Part shown: positions 17,726 through 26,049 of the stretch, piece after piece | Position numbering within the stretch: the stretch's first letter is position 1 | Layout: each line of letters begins with the position of its first letter | Assembly: GCF_030812785.1 (NCBI RefSeq) | Contig: NZ_JAUSTJ010000002.1 | Span: forward strand, 682,001-746,000 | DNA: 64,000 nucleotides | Origin: Sphingomonas kyeonggiensis | Lineage (GTDB): Bacteria; Pseudomonadota; Alphaproteobacteria; Sphingomonadales; Sphingomonadaceae | Reading direction: 5' to 3' | Translations under genes and position numbers: made by a program | The notes under the pieces: model-generated | Seen by the model: only the letters and a program-made list of their open reading frames with translations | What the model was told of the DNA's origin: nothing | Databases searched by the model: none

Positions 17726-18408
17726 GCGCGGATCCAGGCGGCGATGTCGTCGGCGAGCAGGGTGGCGAGCGCCGGGTCGTTGTCCGGCTCGGCGCGGCGC
17801 CAGAGCGGACTGCCCTCCACCTTGAGCGCGGCATCGGCAGTGTCGGTGGCGAGGCGGACGATCCGCGCATTCGGCGCAGGGCGGGCGATGGCAAGCTCGC
17901 CGAGCAGCGCGGGCGAGACCAGGTTGCCGGCGATCTCGATCGGCGCTTCCCCGCCGAAGATCAGCGAATCCAGGTCCTTGCGCTGCGGATCGGCGGCGAG
18001 CGCGGTGCGCTTGAGCTCGCGCAGCAGCTTCTCGCCGGGGATCGGCGCGAAGTGCCAGCGACCGGCGACGGGGGCGAGCACATCGAGCAGCGCGCCGCTG
18101 CGCAGCGCAAGGGCGTAGCAGGGGCGGCCTTCGCGATCGAACCTGTCGCAGGCGAAGTTGAAGGCGTCCTGCAGCTTGAGCAGCGAGGTGCGGTGCGTGG
18201 GCACCAGGCTCTCGCCCTGGCCGGGCAGGTCGGGGAGCGCCCCGGCGATCCCGCGCGCGGCGAGGAGGCGCAGGATCGTCACCACGAAGCTGCGGGTGCG
18301 GTTGGCTTCCTCGAACAGCGGCAGCGCCGCGACCACGACCGGGCCGGCATCGGGGCCGAAGCGCATCATCGCCTCGCGCCCGCCCGCCCAGTCATAGCTG
18401 TCGATCAC
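17713..18408 (-). CDS. Hydrolase 2, exosortase A system-associated
   Basis: The 231-residue protein belongs to the second alpha/beta-hydrolase family tied to XrtA loci (TIGR03101-like). The fold is suggested by VVVAALPLFEEANRTR, LPDLPGQGES and a strand leading into ALALRSGALL. The elbow reads A-L-R-S-G, without a Ser or Cys at the usual nucleophile position, so it may be non-catalytic or use another mechanism. The GTG start at 18408 overlaps the stop of the acyl carrier protein gene as GTGA. Its 3' end overlaps hydrolase 1. A role with the acyl carrier protein is inferred from this tight packing. Confidence 0.87.
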   Translation of the reverse strand: MIDSYDWAGGREAMMRFGPDAGPVVVAALPLFEEANRTRSFVVTILRLLAARGIAGALPDLPGQGESLVPTHRTSLLKLQDAFNFACDRFDREGRPCYALALRSGALLDVLAPVAGRWHFAPIPGEKLLRELKRTALAADPQRKDLDSLIFGGEAPIEIAGNLVSPALLGELAIARPAPNARIVRLATDTADAALKVEGSPLWRRAEPDNDPALATLLADDIAAWIRACAS

Positions 18409-18677
18409 CCGAGCGCCTTGGCGGTGGCGAAGCGGGTGAGGGCGCCGAAGCTCTCGAGCATCTCGCCATCGACCTCGTCGTCCTCGATCAGGATGCCGAG
18501 CCGGTCCTCGAGCTCGGTGAGCACGCCGGCGACGGCGAGCGAATCGAGCTCGGGCAAGGCGCCGAACAAGGGCGTGTCCTCGCGGAATTCGGCGACTCTT
18601 TCGGCACTTAGGCCCAGCACGTCGCGCAGGACGGCGCGAACGGTGTTTTCGACTTGGAGCGACCCATCGGGCTGCAA
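18405..18677 (-). CDS. Acyl carrier protein of the exosortase A locus
   Basis: The 90-residue protein is a small acidic helical carrier with the phosphopantetheine site LDSLAVAGV, the modified residue being Ser46. It should carry an acyl or aminoacyl group as a thioester for the ligase encoded divergently. The start is taken as TTG at 18677, with AGGGGA six bases upstream; the only nearby ATG is out of frame. The gene overlaps hydrolase 2 by four bases. This is not the fatty-acid synthase ACP, which would lie beside fab genes. Cargo is unknown. Confidence 0.88.
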   Translation of the reverse strand: MQPDGSLQVENTVRAVLRDVLGLSAERVAEFREDTPLFGALPELDSLAVAGVLTELEDRLGILIEDDEVDGEMLESFGALTRFATAKALG

Positions 18678-18712
18678 TGTATTTCCCCTGCCGGTTTTTT
18701 CGTTCCCGTAAG

Positions 18713-18735
18713 ACTTGGCGCGGGCGCTGCCAAGT
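18713..18735. promoter_or_regulatory. Palindrome and candidate sigma-54 promoter between ACP and ligase genes
   Basis: Seven-base arms ACTTGGC and GCCAAGT flank nine bases. On the plus strand TTGGCGCGGGCGCTGC has GG and GC exactly ten bases apart and matches the -24/-12 sigma-54 pattern at most positions. The minus strand also keeps the GG-N10-GC spacing but with a poorer -12 half. The site lies in the 72-base divergent gap. A predicted start near 18742 leaves only a very short leader before the GTG at 18750, which weakens the promoter reading and favours an operator as the alternative. Confidence 0.45.
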
Positions 18736-18749
18736 ATAAGGGTAATGCG

Positions 18750-20246
18750 GTGATACCGCTCGACCCCGTCCCCAGGCCGCTGGACAGCCTGACCCTGCGC
18801 GGCGCCCCCGACGCCGTGGCGCTGGAAGACAAAGCCGGGACAATGACTTACGCCCAGCTGGAGCGGGCGGTGGGCGAGATGGCCTTTGCCCTGCAGGCCC
18901 TGGGGCTCGAGCCCGGCGACCGGGTGGCGACCTGGCTGCCCAAGACGCGGACCGCCTGCCTGATGCCGCTGGCGGCGGTGCGGGCGGGGCTGGTGCACGT
19001 GCCGGTCAACCCGGTGCTCAAGCGGGCGCAGGTGGCGCATATCCTGGCGGACTCGGGGGCGCGGGCGCTGGTTTCCCAACAGGCGCGACTAGCGGTCTTC
19101 GAAGTTGGCGAAGTTGGCGCCGATTGCCGGGTCCTGACCGATGCGGACCTCACCGCCGAGCGGACACTTCCACCCTCGGATGTTGGCACCGATACGCTTG
19201 CGGCGATCCTCTATACCTCGGGATCGACCGGCAGGCCCAAGGGCGTGATGCTGAGTCATGCCAATTTATGGCTCGGTGCCATCAGCGTAGCGCATTATCT
19301 TCACATAGAATCTGAAGATCGCGTGCTCGGCGTGCTGCCGCTTAGCTTCGATTACGGACAGAACCAGCTCTTCTCGACCTGGGCCGCCGGCGCCCGGGTG
19401 ATCCCGCTCGATTATCTGACCGCGCGCGACGTCATCAAGGCGGTCGAGCGGTTCGACATCACCAGCCTGGCGGGGGTGCCGCCGCTCTGGGTACAGCTGC
19501 TCGAGGCGGAGTGGCCCGTTGAGACTGCATCTAAACTCAAGCGGCTAACCAATTCGGGCGGCGCGCTTACCCCGCGCATGGTCCGCGACCTGCGTGCGCG
19601 CTTCCCCGCGGCCGACCTCTATCCGATGTACGGGCTGACCGAGGCGTTCCGATCGACCTATCTGAATCCTACGCTGGTCGACACGCATCCCGATTCGATC
19701 GGAACGGCCATTCCGTTCGCGGAAATTGTCGTGGTCGGTCCGGACGGGGCGCCGGCCTCTCAGGGCGAACTGGTCCATGCGGGCCCTCTGGTCGCCCAAG
19801 GTTACTGGCAGGACCCCGAGCGGACGGCACAGCGCTTCCGTCCGGCGCCGGCCTTCGCGAAGAGCGGCGGCATGGCCGTATGGTCGGGCGACACGGTGCG
19901 GCTGGGCGAGGACGGGCTGCTCCGCTTCGTCGGGCGCGACGACGAGATGATCAAGTCGGCCGGCAACCGGATCAGCCCCACCGAGATCGAGGAGGCGGTG
20001 CTTGCGGGCGGCGAGACCGGCGAGGCGGCGGCGTTCGGCGTGGCGGACGCGCGGCTGGGCCAGGCGATCCTGGTGATCGCGCGCGGCGACGGCAGCCGCG
20101 AGGCCGAGCTGCGCGAGCGGCTGCGGCGCGACCTGCCGAGCTTCATGCAGCCGGCACGCTACGACTGGCGTCCGGAGCTTCCGCGCAATGCGAACGGGAA
20201 GCTGGACCGGACGGCGTTGCGGGCGAGTTTGGGAGAGGGAAAATGA
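18750..20246 (+). CDS. Acyl-CoA ligase (AMP-forming), exosortase A system-associated
   Basis: The 498-residue protein is an adenylate-forming enzyme of the XrtA-linked family (TIGR03098-like). The nucleotide loop YTSGSTGRPKGVMLSH lies at residues 155-170, the YGLTEAFRS motif at about 292, the hinge GRDDEMIKSAGNRIS at about 393, and the catalytic C-terminal lysine in NANGKLDR. It should activate a carboxylate as an adenylate and load it on CoA or, given the neighbour, on the acyl carrier protein. The GTG at 18750 gives the expected N-terminus. Its stop overlaps the decarboxylase ATG, so the two form an operon. Confidence 0.93.
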   Translation: MIPLDPVPRPLDSLTLRGAPDAVALEDKAGTMTYAQLERAVGEMAFALQALGLEPGDRVATWLPKTRTACLMPLAAVRAGLVHVPVNPVLKRAQVAHILADSGARALVSQQARLAVFEVGEVGADCRVLTDADLTAERTLPPSDVGTDTLAAILYTSGSTGRPKGVMLSHANLWLGAISVAHYLHIESEDRVLGVLPLSFDYGQNQLFSTWAAGARVIPLDYLTARDVIKAVERFDITSLAGVPPLWVQLLEAEWPVETASKLKRLTNSGGALTPRMVRDLRARFPAADLYPMYGLTEAFRSTYLNPTLVDTHPDSIGTAIPFAEIVVVGPDGAPASQGELVHAGPLVAQGYWQDPERTAQRFRPAPAFAKSGGMAVWSGDTVRLGEDGLLRFVGRDDEMIKSAGNRISPTEIEEAVLAGGETGEAAAFGVADARLGQAILVIARGDGSREAELRERLRRDLPSFMQPARYDWRPELPRNANGKLDRTALRASLGEGK

Positions 20247-21430
20247 CCATCACCGCGAAACCCTTTGGCCCGATCCCGCCCGAATTCGCGGAACTGCGCC
20301 AACTTCCGTGGCTGGACGTCCGCACCCCGGCCTATGTCTATGACTTCGCCGTGGTCGAGGCGCGGGTCGCGCTGCTGCGCGCGGCGCTGCCCGGCAGGGT
20401 CGGCGTGCATTATGCGATCAAGGCCAACCCGTTCCCGCCGCTGCTCGAGCGGATCGCGCCGCTGGTCGACGGGATGGACGTCGCCTCGGCGGGCGAGATG
20501 GGGCGAGCGCTCGACGTCATGGCGGCGACCGCGATCAGCTTCGCCGGACCCGGCAAGCGCGACGCCGAGCTGGAAGCGGCGATCCGCGAGGGGGTGACGG
20601 TCAACCTCGAATCGATCGCCGAGGGACAGCGCGCGCTGGCGATCGGCAAAGCGCTGGAGAGGACGCCCCGGCTGGCGGTGCGGGTGAACCCGGACTTCGA
20701 GCTGCGCGGATCGGGGATGAAGATGGGCGGGCGCGCATCTCCCTTCGGCATCGAAAGCGCGCATGTGCCCGAGCTGGTCCGGCTGCTGCGCGGCGAAGGC
20801 GCGGAGTGGCGCGGGCTGCACATCTTCGCCGGATCGCAGTCGCTCGACACCGAGGCGATCATCGCGACCCAGGCGGCGACGATCGAGCTGGCGGCACGGC
20901 TGGCCGACGAGATCGGCGCGGTGCCGCCTTTGGTCAATCTCGGCGGCGGGTTCGGCATCCCCTATTTCCCGGGCGACATGCCGGTGGACGTCGGCGCGAT
21001 CGGCGCGGCGCTGGCGGGCGCGGTCGGCCGGCTGGACAGCGAATATGCGATCGAGCTGGGGCGCTGGCTGGTCGGCGAGGCGGGGGTGTACCTCGCCCGG
21101 GTGGTCGACCGGAAGGAGAGCCAAGGCGAGACTTTCCTGATCGTCGAGGGCGGGCTGAACCATCACCTGGCGGCGACGGGCAATTTCGGCACGGTGGTGC
21201 GGCGCAACTATCCGGTGGCGGTGGCGCACCGGATGCAGGACCCGGCGGAGGAAGTGGTGACCGTGGTCGGGCCGCTCTGCACCCCACTCGACCGGCTCGC
21301 CGACCGGGTGGCGCTGCCGCGGGCCGAAGTGGGGGACGTGATCGCGGTGTTCGCCTCCGGGGCGTATGGCGCGACCGCGAGCCCGAGTGGGTTCCTGGGG
21401 CACCCCGCAGTGGCGGAGTTGCTGGTCTAG
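20243..21430 (+). CDS. PLP-dependent decarboxylase, exosortase A system-associated
   Basis: The 395-residue enzyme belongs to the alanine-racemase-fold decarboxylases (Orn/Lys/DAP type), in the XrtA-associated branch (TIGR03099-like). PLP Lys60 lies in HYAIKANPFP. Further family motifs are GMDVASAGEM, HIFAGSQ and NLGGGFGIPYF. It should decarboxylate an amino acid, giving an amine, but the substrate is not known. The ATG overlaps the ligase stop as ATGA, so the amine could be condensed with the acyl group activated by the ligase. That link is inference from the operon. Confidence 0.93.
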   Translation: MTITAKPFGPIPPEFAELRQLPWLDVRTPAYVYDFAVVEARVALLRAALPGRVGVHYAIKANPFPPLLERIAPLVDGMDVASAGEMGRALDVMAATAISFAGPGKRDAELEAAIREGVTVNLESIAEGQRALAIGKALERTPRLAVRVNPDFELRGSGMKMGGRASPFGIESAHVPELVRLLRGEGAEWRGLHIFAGSQSLDTEAIIATQAATIELAARLADEIGAVPPLVNLGGGFGIPYFPGDMPVDVGAIGAALAGAVGRLDSEYAIELGRWLVGEAGVYLARVVDRKESQGETFLIVEGGLNHHLAATGNFGTVVRRNYPVAVAHRMQDPAEEVVTVVGPLCTPLDRLADRVALPRAEVGDVIAVFASGAYGATASPSGFLGHPAVAELLV

Positions 21431-21495
21431 CCGCTGCCGTTCCGCGGAATTAACTTCCCGCCGCTAGAGCCGCCGGATGGTTTGGTGAGGGCGGA

Positions 21496-22020
21496 ATGGC
21501 GATGCGTAGCGGTGCGGCTTTTCTGGCGGGTACCATTGTCGGGGCGGGGCTCGGCTTTGCCGGAAAGCGCCGCGAGGCGTCCGAGCCGGAATGGTCGCAC
21601 CGGGAAGACGAGTTTCTCTACAATCCCACGGTGCTGCTGCTCGAGGCGAACCTTCGCGCCAGCGCGCGGATGATGGACCTGATGCGTGACGATGATTTCG
21701 CGCAGCAGCTCGCCGACATGCTGGCGAGCTCCATCGGCAATTTCTGCACGCTGGGGGGCGAGATACTGCTGCGCTGCAGTTCGGATTCCGCCAGAGCTGT
21801 GGTCGCGCATCTGCGAGGGCGGGGAGAGGATTACCTTTCCTTCGTGCACAGCATCGCACCCCGGCCGCTGCGAACCGAGCCGGCACAGGTGCTGGCGGAA
21901 CTCGAGGCGATCGGGTGGCGTCGGCCCAGTGACGAGGAACTGGCGGCGTTGAAGGCGGTGGAGGCGCTGTCGGAGCGGAACAGCCGGATCGCGCTTCAAC
22001 GGGACAGAGCGGAGGCGTGA
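21496..22020 (+). CDS. Membrane-anchored protein of unknown function
   Basis: The 174-residue product begins with one hydrophobic glycine-rich segment (SGAAFLAGTIVGAGLGFA), which may be a membrane anchor or uncleaved signal. The remainder looks soluble and mostly helical, with an acidic stretch SEPEWSHREDEF and two cysteines in FCTLGGEILLRCS. I recognise no family. A second ATG at 21502 is an alternative start. It lies 65 bp after the XrtA-linked decarboxylase, on the same strand, so it may be co-transcribed with it, although a role in that system is not established. Confidence 0.65.
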   Translation: MAMRSGAAFLAGTIVGAGLGFAGKRREASEPEWSHREDEFLYNPTVLLLEANLRASARMMDLMRDDDFAQQLADMLASSIGNFCTLGGEILLRCSSDSARAVVAHLRGRGEDYLSFVHSIAPRPLRTEPAQVLAELEAIGWRRPSDEELAALKAVEALSERNSRIALQRDRAEA

Positions 22021-22070
22021 GGGCGGCCGCCCGCAAGATTGATCCCGCTGACGAAGGTTGCTCCATACCC

Positions 22071-22175
22071 GTCACCCCGGCCTTGTGCCGGGGTCCACCA
22101 CGCCGCATCCAATGCCCTGCGATCTCTTGTCCAGCGTTTGCTTCCCGGTGGACCCCGGCACAAGGCCGGGGTGAC
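22071..22175. repeat. Palindromic repeat element, type A copy 2 (105 bp)
   Basis: The arms are ccccggccttgtgccgggg and its exact complement, with outer gtcacc and ggtgac. The length is exactly that of the copies at 968 and 34741. The loop shares ctcttgtcca and cccggtgga with the copy at 34741, showing recent common descent. It lies between convergent genes. Confidence 0.88.
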
Positions 22176-22228
22176 GATGGAAGAATGCGTCGGTGCGAGG
22201 ACGTCGGGTGCGTCGCAGGGGGCCCGCG

Positions 22229-22618
22229 CTAGGCCCGTTGCACCCCCAGCACCGTCAGGAAGCGGTCGGGCCAGAGGATCGACTGGCCCGTGCGCAGGCC
22301 GATCAGGGCGGCGCCTACGGGGGTTAGGATCGAGATCCGGCCCTGGGCGATGTCGGCGTCGGAAGGGTAGACCAGGGTGACGGTGCGGCGGGTGCCGTTG
22401 CTGTCGTCGAGGAACTCCACCGTGGCGCCCATCGTCACCGTGTCGGGCGAGATGCTCGCGGCGCTGTGGAGGCGGGCGCGCTCGGTTTCGCGGAGCAGCA
22501 GCGCGCTGACCGCGGGGAAGCGGCGGGCGACGCTGAGGGCCAGGCCGGCGAGCTGCTCGGCTTCGGAATCGATCATGTCGATCGGCGGCCGGCCGGCCGC
22601 CTTGCGGGTCTTGCTCAT
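22229..22618 (-). CDS. Rnk-like nucleoside diphosphate kinase regulator (GreA/GreB C-terminal domain)
   Basis: The 129-residue protein has a short helical N-terminus followed by the FKBP-like C-terminal domain shared by GreA, GreB and Rnk. Key stretches are VTMGATVEFLDD, RRTVTLVYPSDAD, GRISILTPVGAALIGL and GQSILW. Without the long GreA coiled coil it fits the Rnk group, which binds RNA polymerase and competes with Gre factors. No partner gene is adjacent. The ATG at 22618 is the family start. Confidence 0.9.
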   Translation of the reverse strand: MSKTRKAAGRPPIDMIDSEAEQLAGLALSVARRFPAVSALLLRETERARLHSAASISPDTVTMGATVEFLDDSNGTRRTVTLVYPSDADIAQGRISILTPVGAALIGLRTGQSILWPDRFLTVLGVQRA

Positions 22619-22846
22619 ATCTGGATCTCCCAGGCAAAGGCGGCGCGGTGCCGCCGGGGCGCCGAATGACGGCGCGTTGCTTGGCCCCGGGTCTCCGGGA
22701 CGTGCCGTAGGAGAACCCGGGGCTAACTGCCTGCCAGGAGCTGTCCCGCATGGACGCGGTATCGCAGCGAGGGTGCGCGAAACGTCATGCCGGGAGGATG
22801 GGCGCCGGGGTGCGGCTTGTCAAACCGCGTCCGGAAGCGCCCGCCC

Positions 22847-24775
22847 TTATTTCCGGGCGGTGGCGGTAGGAGCGAAGTCGAGCCGGGCATATTCGCGGAT
22901 GCGCCCGTTGCTCAGCTTCCCCTCGACCAGCTCATAGCCCATCAGCGCGAACACCCGGTCGCCGAGGAAGATCGGCCGGGCATTGCCGTACCAGTCGACG
23001 CAGGACGCCTTGCAGTCGTCGTCGCGTGCGGTCTCGGCATGGGCGGCGAGCTCGCCGGCGGGGGCGAGGCGGCGGGCGTCGCGGCGCAGGAAGGCGACCG
23101 CCGAGCCGCTGCCGAGGAAGCGCGCCGCCGGGCTTTTGCCGAGGTCGCGGGTGACCGGCAGGCCGAGCGTGCCCGAGGCGCCGTTAGGGCTGCCTGGATC
23201 GGGGCGGTAGAAGAAGGCCTGGCTGCGTCGCTCGCCCTCGCGCGCTGCAGGCAGGAACGAGGTGTCGCCGAGCCGGGGCGGGCCGCCGGCCAGCTCGATC
23301 GAGGAGAAGCCGAGCCGGTCCTTCGCGTCGTTGCCGATGACGACGGCGTCGTTGCCGATGATGTCGATCCGGTCGACGCCGTGCGGCGCGCGGATACGGC
23401 CGATCAGGCCGCCGTCGAGGGGGACGACGAAGACGGCTGCCTCGTTCTGCTCGCCGGCGAAGCGGCCGGCCGAATAGACGAGATGGCGGCCCATGAAGCG
23501 GTTGTGGAACGACCAGTCCGGCTGCTTGCCGAGCGGCAGCGGGCGATAGGCGCGGCCGGGCGCGAGATAGGCGCCGTTGCCGAATGCCGAGAGCGGCAGG
23601 CGAAGCAGCGCGGCGTCGCCGGAGCTGACTTCGGGCCGCCACATCCAGTCTCCGCGGCTTTCTGCCCGGACGACCACGTCGAGCGCGCGGGCGGCGCGGT
23701 CCTCGCGGAAGGAGAACTGGTCGACCGGGCCGCCCCAGGCCTGGAGCGCGCCGGGACGGGAACCGTCGAGCGGCATGCGGTAGAGCATCGCCCGGTCATG
23801 GCCCTTGCCGCCGGGCAGGGCCTCGCCGATCCAGACATAGACGGCGTTGCCGGACACGTAGAAGTTACTCGAATCCGAGCCGAGCACGGCGGTGGCGCGG
23901 CAGGAGAGCCGGGGCGCGGCGAGATCGCAGACGGTCACGGTGTGGAGCGTCGAGATATCGGCTTCGGAATTGCGGCGGATCGGCTCGGGCACATAGACGC
24001 GCGTGGCCGGGGTGATCCGCTGGAAGCCGTCCTTGCCGAGGCCGGCATAGCGATCGAGGTCCTTGCCGGTCCAGCGGCGCAGCGCGGGCAGCTGCGCGAC
24101 GATCGGCGCGTAGGGATCAAGGTCGAGCGGGGTATAGAAGATCAGCTGGCTGCCGATGAGGCGCGAGGCATAGTTGCTCGAGGAATAATAGTCGTTCGAG
24201 CGCAGGTGGTAGCTGTCCTCGTAGCGCAGCCGGCCGGCGGCATCGATGCGGAAGCGGTTGATCTCGGTGCCGCCGCGTTCATAGCTGTAGCCGACCACGA
24301 TGACCCGGTCGCCGGAGACGAGCATCTCGTCATACCAGGCGTCGCCATTGGTGCCCGGCGGAAAGGCGTCGACATGATCGACCGCGCGCATCGTGCCGTC
24401 GCCGATCCGGACGGTGAACAGCCGGCCGCGGCGCAGCACCACCAGATGGTTGCCATGGACCTTGACGATGCCGCCCTCGTCGACATCGGCTTCCTGGGTG
24501 TTGGTGATGCTCGGGGACGATGCCCGGGTGCCGGTGACGACCACGGCCTCGTTGGCGGCGCCTGGTGCGGACGACGGGGCCATCACCATCGTGGGGGCGG
24601 GAGGCGGCAGGTCGGCCGGCATCGGCGCGGGGTGCTGGCGTGCGCGGCGCTTGAGGAAGGTCGCGAGCTCCTGGTCGCTGGTGAAGGCACGGAGCCCGGC
24701 GGTCTGCGCCTGGGCCTGGGGTACCGGAAGGGCGCCCGCGCAGATCAGGGCCGCCAACAAGGATGTTCGCCACAT
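22847..24775 (-). CDS. Secreted beta-propeller domain protein
   Basis: The 642-residue protein has a signal peptide (WRTSLLAALICAGALPVPQAQAQ), so it is expected in the periplasm or outside. The rest is rich in short beta strands and matches the secreted beta-propeller family (PF09826-like), for example EADVDEGGIVKVHGNHLVVLRRG, a segment typical of the first blade. Two cysteines lie close together in DDDCKASCVDW near the C-terminus. No catalytic motif is visible and no function is known for the family. The ATG at 24775 begins the signal peptide. Neighbours are unrelated. Confidence 0.82.
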   Translation of the reverse strand: MWRTSLLAALICAGALPVPQAQAQTAGLRAFTSDQELATFLKRRARQHPAPMPADLPPPAPTMVMAPSSAPGAANEAVVVTGTRASSPSITNTQEADVDEGGIVKVHGNHLVVLRRGRLFTVRIGDGTMRAVDHVDAFPPGTNGDAWYDEMLVSGDRVIVVGYSYERGGTEINRFRIDAAGRLRYEDSYHLRSNDYYSSSNYASRLIGSQLIFYTPLDLDPYAPIVAQLPALRRWTGKDLDRYAGLGKDGFQRITPATRVYVPEPIRRNSEADISTLHTVTVCDLAAPRLSCRATAVLGSDSSNFYVSGNAVYVWIGEALPGGKGHDRAMLYRMPLDGSRPGALQAWGGPVDQFSFREDRAARALDVVVRAESRGDWMWRPEVSSGDAALLRLPLSAFGNGAYLAPGRAYRPLPLGKQPDWSFHNRFMGRHLVYSAGRFAGEQNEAAVFVVPLDGGLIGRIRAPHGVDRIDIIGNDAVVIGNDAKDRLGFSSIELAGGPPRLGDTSFLPAAREGERRSQAFFYRPDPGSPNGASGTLGLPVTRDLGKSPAARFLGSGSAVAFLRRDARRLAPAGELAAHAETARDDDCKASCVDWYGNARPIFLGDRVFALMGYELVEGKLSNGRIREYARLDFAPTATARK

Positions 24776-24847
24776 GCGCTTTGCCCCCTCTTTCGTTCGC
24801 GGACAGCTTAGCGGCCGGGGTGGCGAGGGCAATCGCCTTGATGCGGT

Positions 24848-26005
24848 TCAGAGGCGCTCGGCGACCAGCAGGCAGGCGAGCATCGCCAGCACCAGTGCGA
24901 TCAGCGCGATGCCGAGCGCCGGCCAGCCCCAGATAGCGACGACCATGCCGGCGAGCGGCGGGCCGAGCAGCGCGCCGCCCGCGCCGAACTGGGTGATCAG
25001 CCCGTTGGCCGCGGCGATGCGGGGATCGTCGGGTGTGGTCGCACCGGCCTGGGCGGGGAGGCGGGCGAACATCAGCGGCGGGACGAGGCCGCTGACCAGA
25101 GTGGCGGCGATGGCGAGGGCGCCGCTCTCGACCAGGCTCGCGGCGGCGTGGCGGTAGAGCCAGAAGACCAGGGGCAGGGTGGCGAGCAGGGCGAGGGTGG
25201 AGACCAGCATCATCCGGCGGCGGCTGAGCTGCCCGCCGCGCATCAGCCACATGGCGGCGGCCGAGCCGGGCAGGGCGGCGAGCGAGGCAAGCGCGGTGAC
25301 CAGCCCGACCTGCCCGATCGGGGCACCGCTGCGCTCGACCAGGAAGCTCGGCAGCAGCATGAGCAGCGCGCAGACGAACAGCGTGTAGAGCCCGAAGGCG
25401 AAGGTGGAGACCCAGGCGGCGGGGGCGGGGAGGGTGATGCGCTGGCCGCCGGCGCCGGGCAGGGGGAAGCGGGTGAGCAGCGCGGTGATCGCGGCGAGGA
25501 CGACGGCCCAGAGCAGCATCACGCCGCGCGGGCCTGCCAGCGTGACCAGCGAGGCGGTGACGGCGCTGCCGAGCGCCAGGCCGACGGGGACGAAGGTGCT
25601 CCACAAGGCGAGCGCGCGGCCGCGGCTGCGGTCGGTGGCGAGGGCGGCGATGGCGGTGGGGGCGACGATCACCATCAGGAGATAGCCGACGCCCTCGACC
25701 ACGCGGGCGGCGAAGAGGATCGCCGGAGAGGGCGCGATCGCCTCGGCCAGGCTGGCGCCGGCCAGGGTCGCGCCGCCGGTCAGCAGGAAGGCGCGCATGC
25801 CGAAGCGGGCGAGGCCGAGCCCGGCGACGAAGCCGAACAGCCCGCCGCCGACCTCGAGCAGCGAGATCAGCAGGGCGATCTGGGGGAGGGTGAGGTGGAA
25901 GCTCTCGCGCAGGATCGGGGCGATGGCTGAGATCTTGGCGAGCTGCGCGGCGGCGAGGATGCCGACCAGCCAGAGCGTCAGGATTCGGGGCCAGGGCGTG
26001 CGCAT
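24848..26005 (-). CDS. MFS transporter (CynX/NimT-like)
   Basis: The 385-residue protein has about twelve membrane segments and the MFS loop GLGLARFGMRAFLLTGG between helices 2 and 3. The general look, starting LWLVGILAAAQLAKISAIAP, is of the small CynX/NimT-like group that moves anions or drugs, but the substrate cannot be told. It ends VAERL. The XRE-type regulator lies 44 bp upstream on the same strand and may control it. The start at 26005 is the first ATG before helix 1. Confidence 0.87.
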   Translation of the reverse strand: MRTPWPRILTLWLVGILAAAQLAKISAIAPILRESFHLTLPQIALLISLLEVGGGLFGFVAGLGLARFGMRAFLLTGGATLAGASLAEAIAPSPAILFAARVVEGVGYLLMVIVAPTAIAALATDRSRGRALALWSTFVPVGLALGSAVTASLVTLAGPRGVMLLWAVVLAAITALLTRFPLPGAGGQRITLPAPAAWVSTFAFGLYTLFVCALLMLLPSFLVERSGAPIGQVGLVTALASLAALPGSAAAMWLMRGGQLSRRRMMLVSTLALLATLPLVFWLYRHAAASLVESGALAIAATLVSGLVPPLMFARLPAQAGATTPDDPRIAAANGLITQFGAGGALLGPPLAGMVVAIWGWPALGIALIALVLAMLACLLVAERL

Positions 26006-26049
26006 GCAGGCCCTGCTAGGGGCGGCGGGCGTGGATGGCCACGAATAGA

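Noticed and set aside
22787..24811. A 674-codon open frame on the plus strand opposite the beta-propeller gene
   Set aside because: The minus strand has a signal peptide, a start with good context and family motifs; the plus frame has none.
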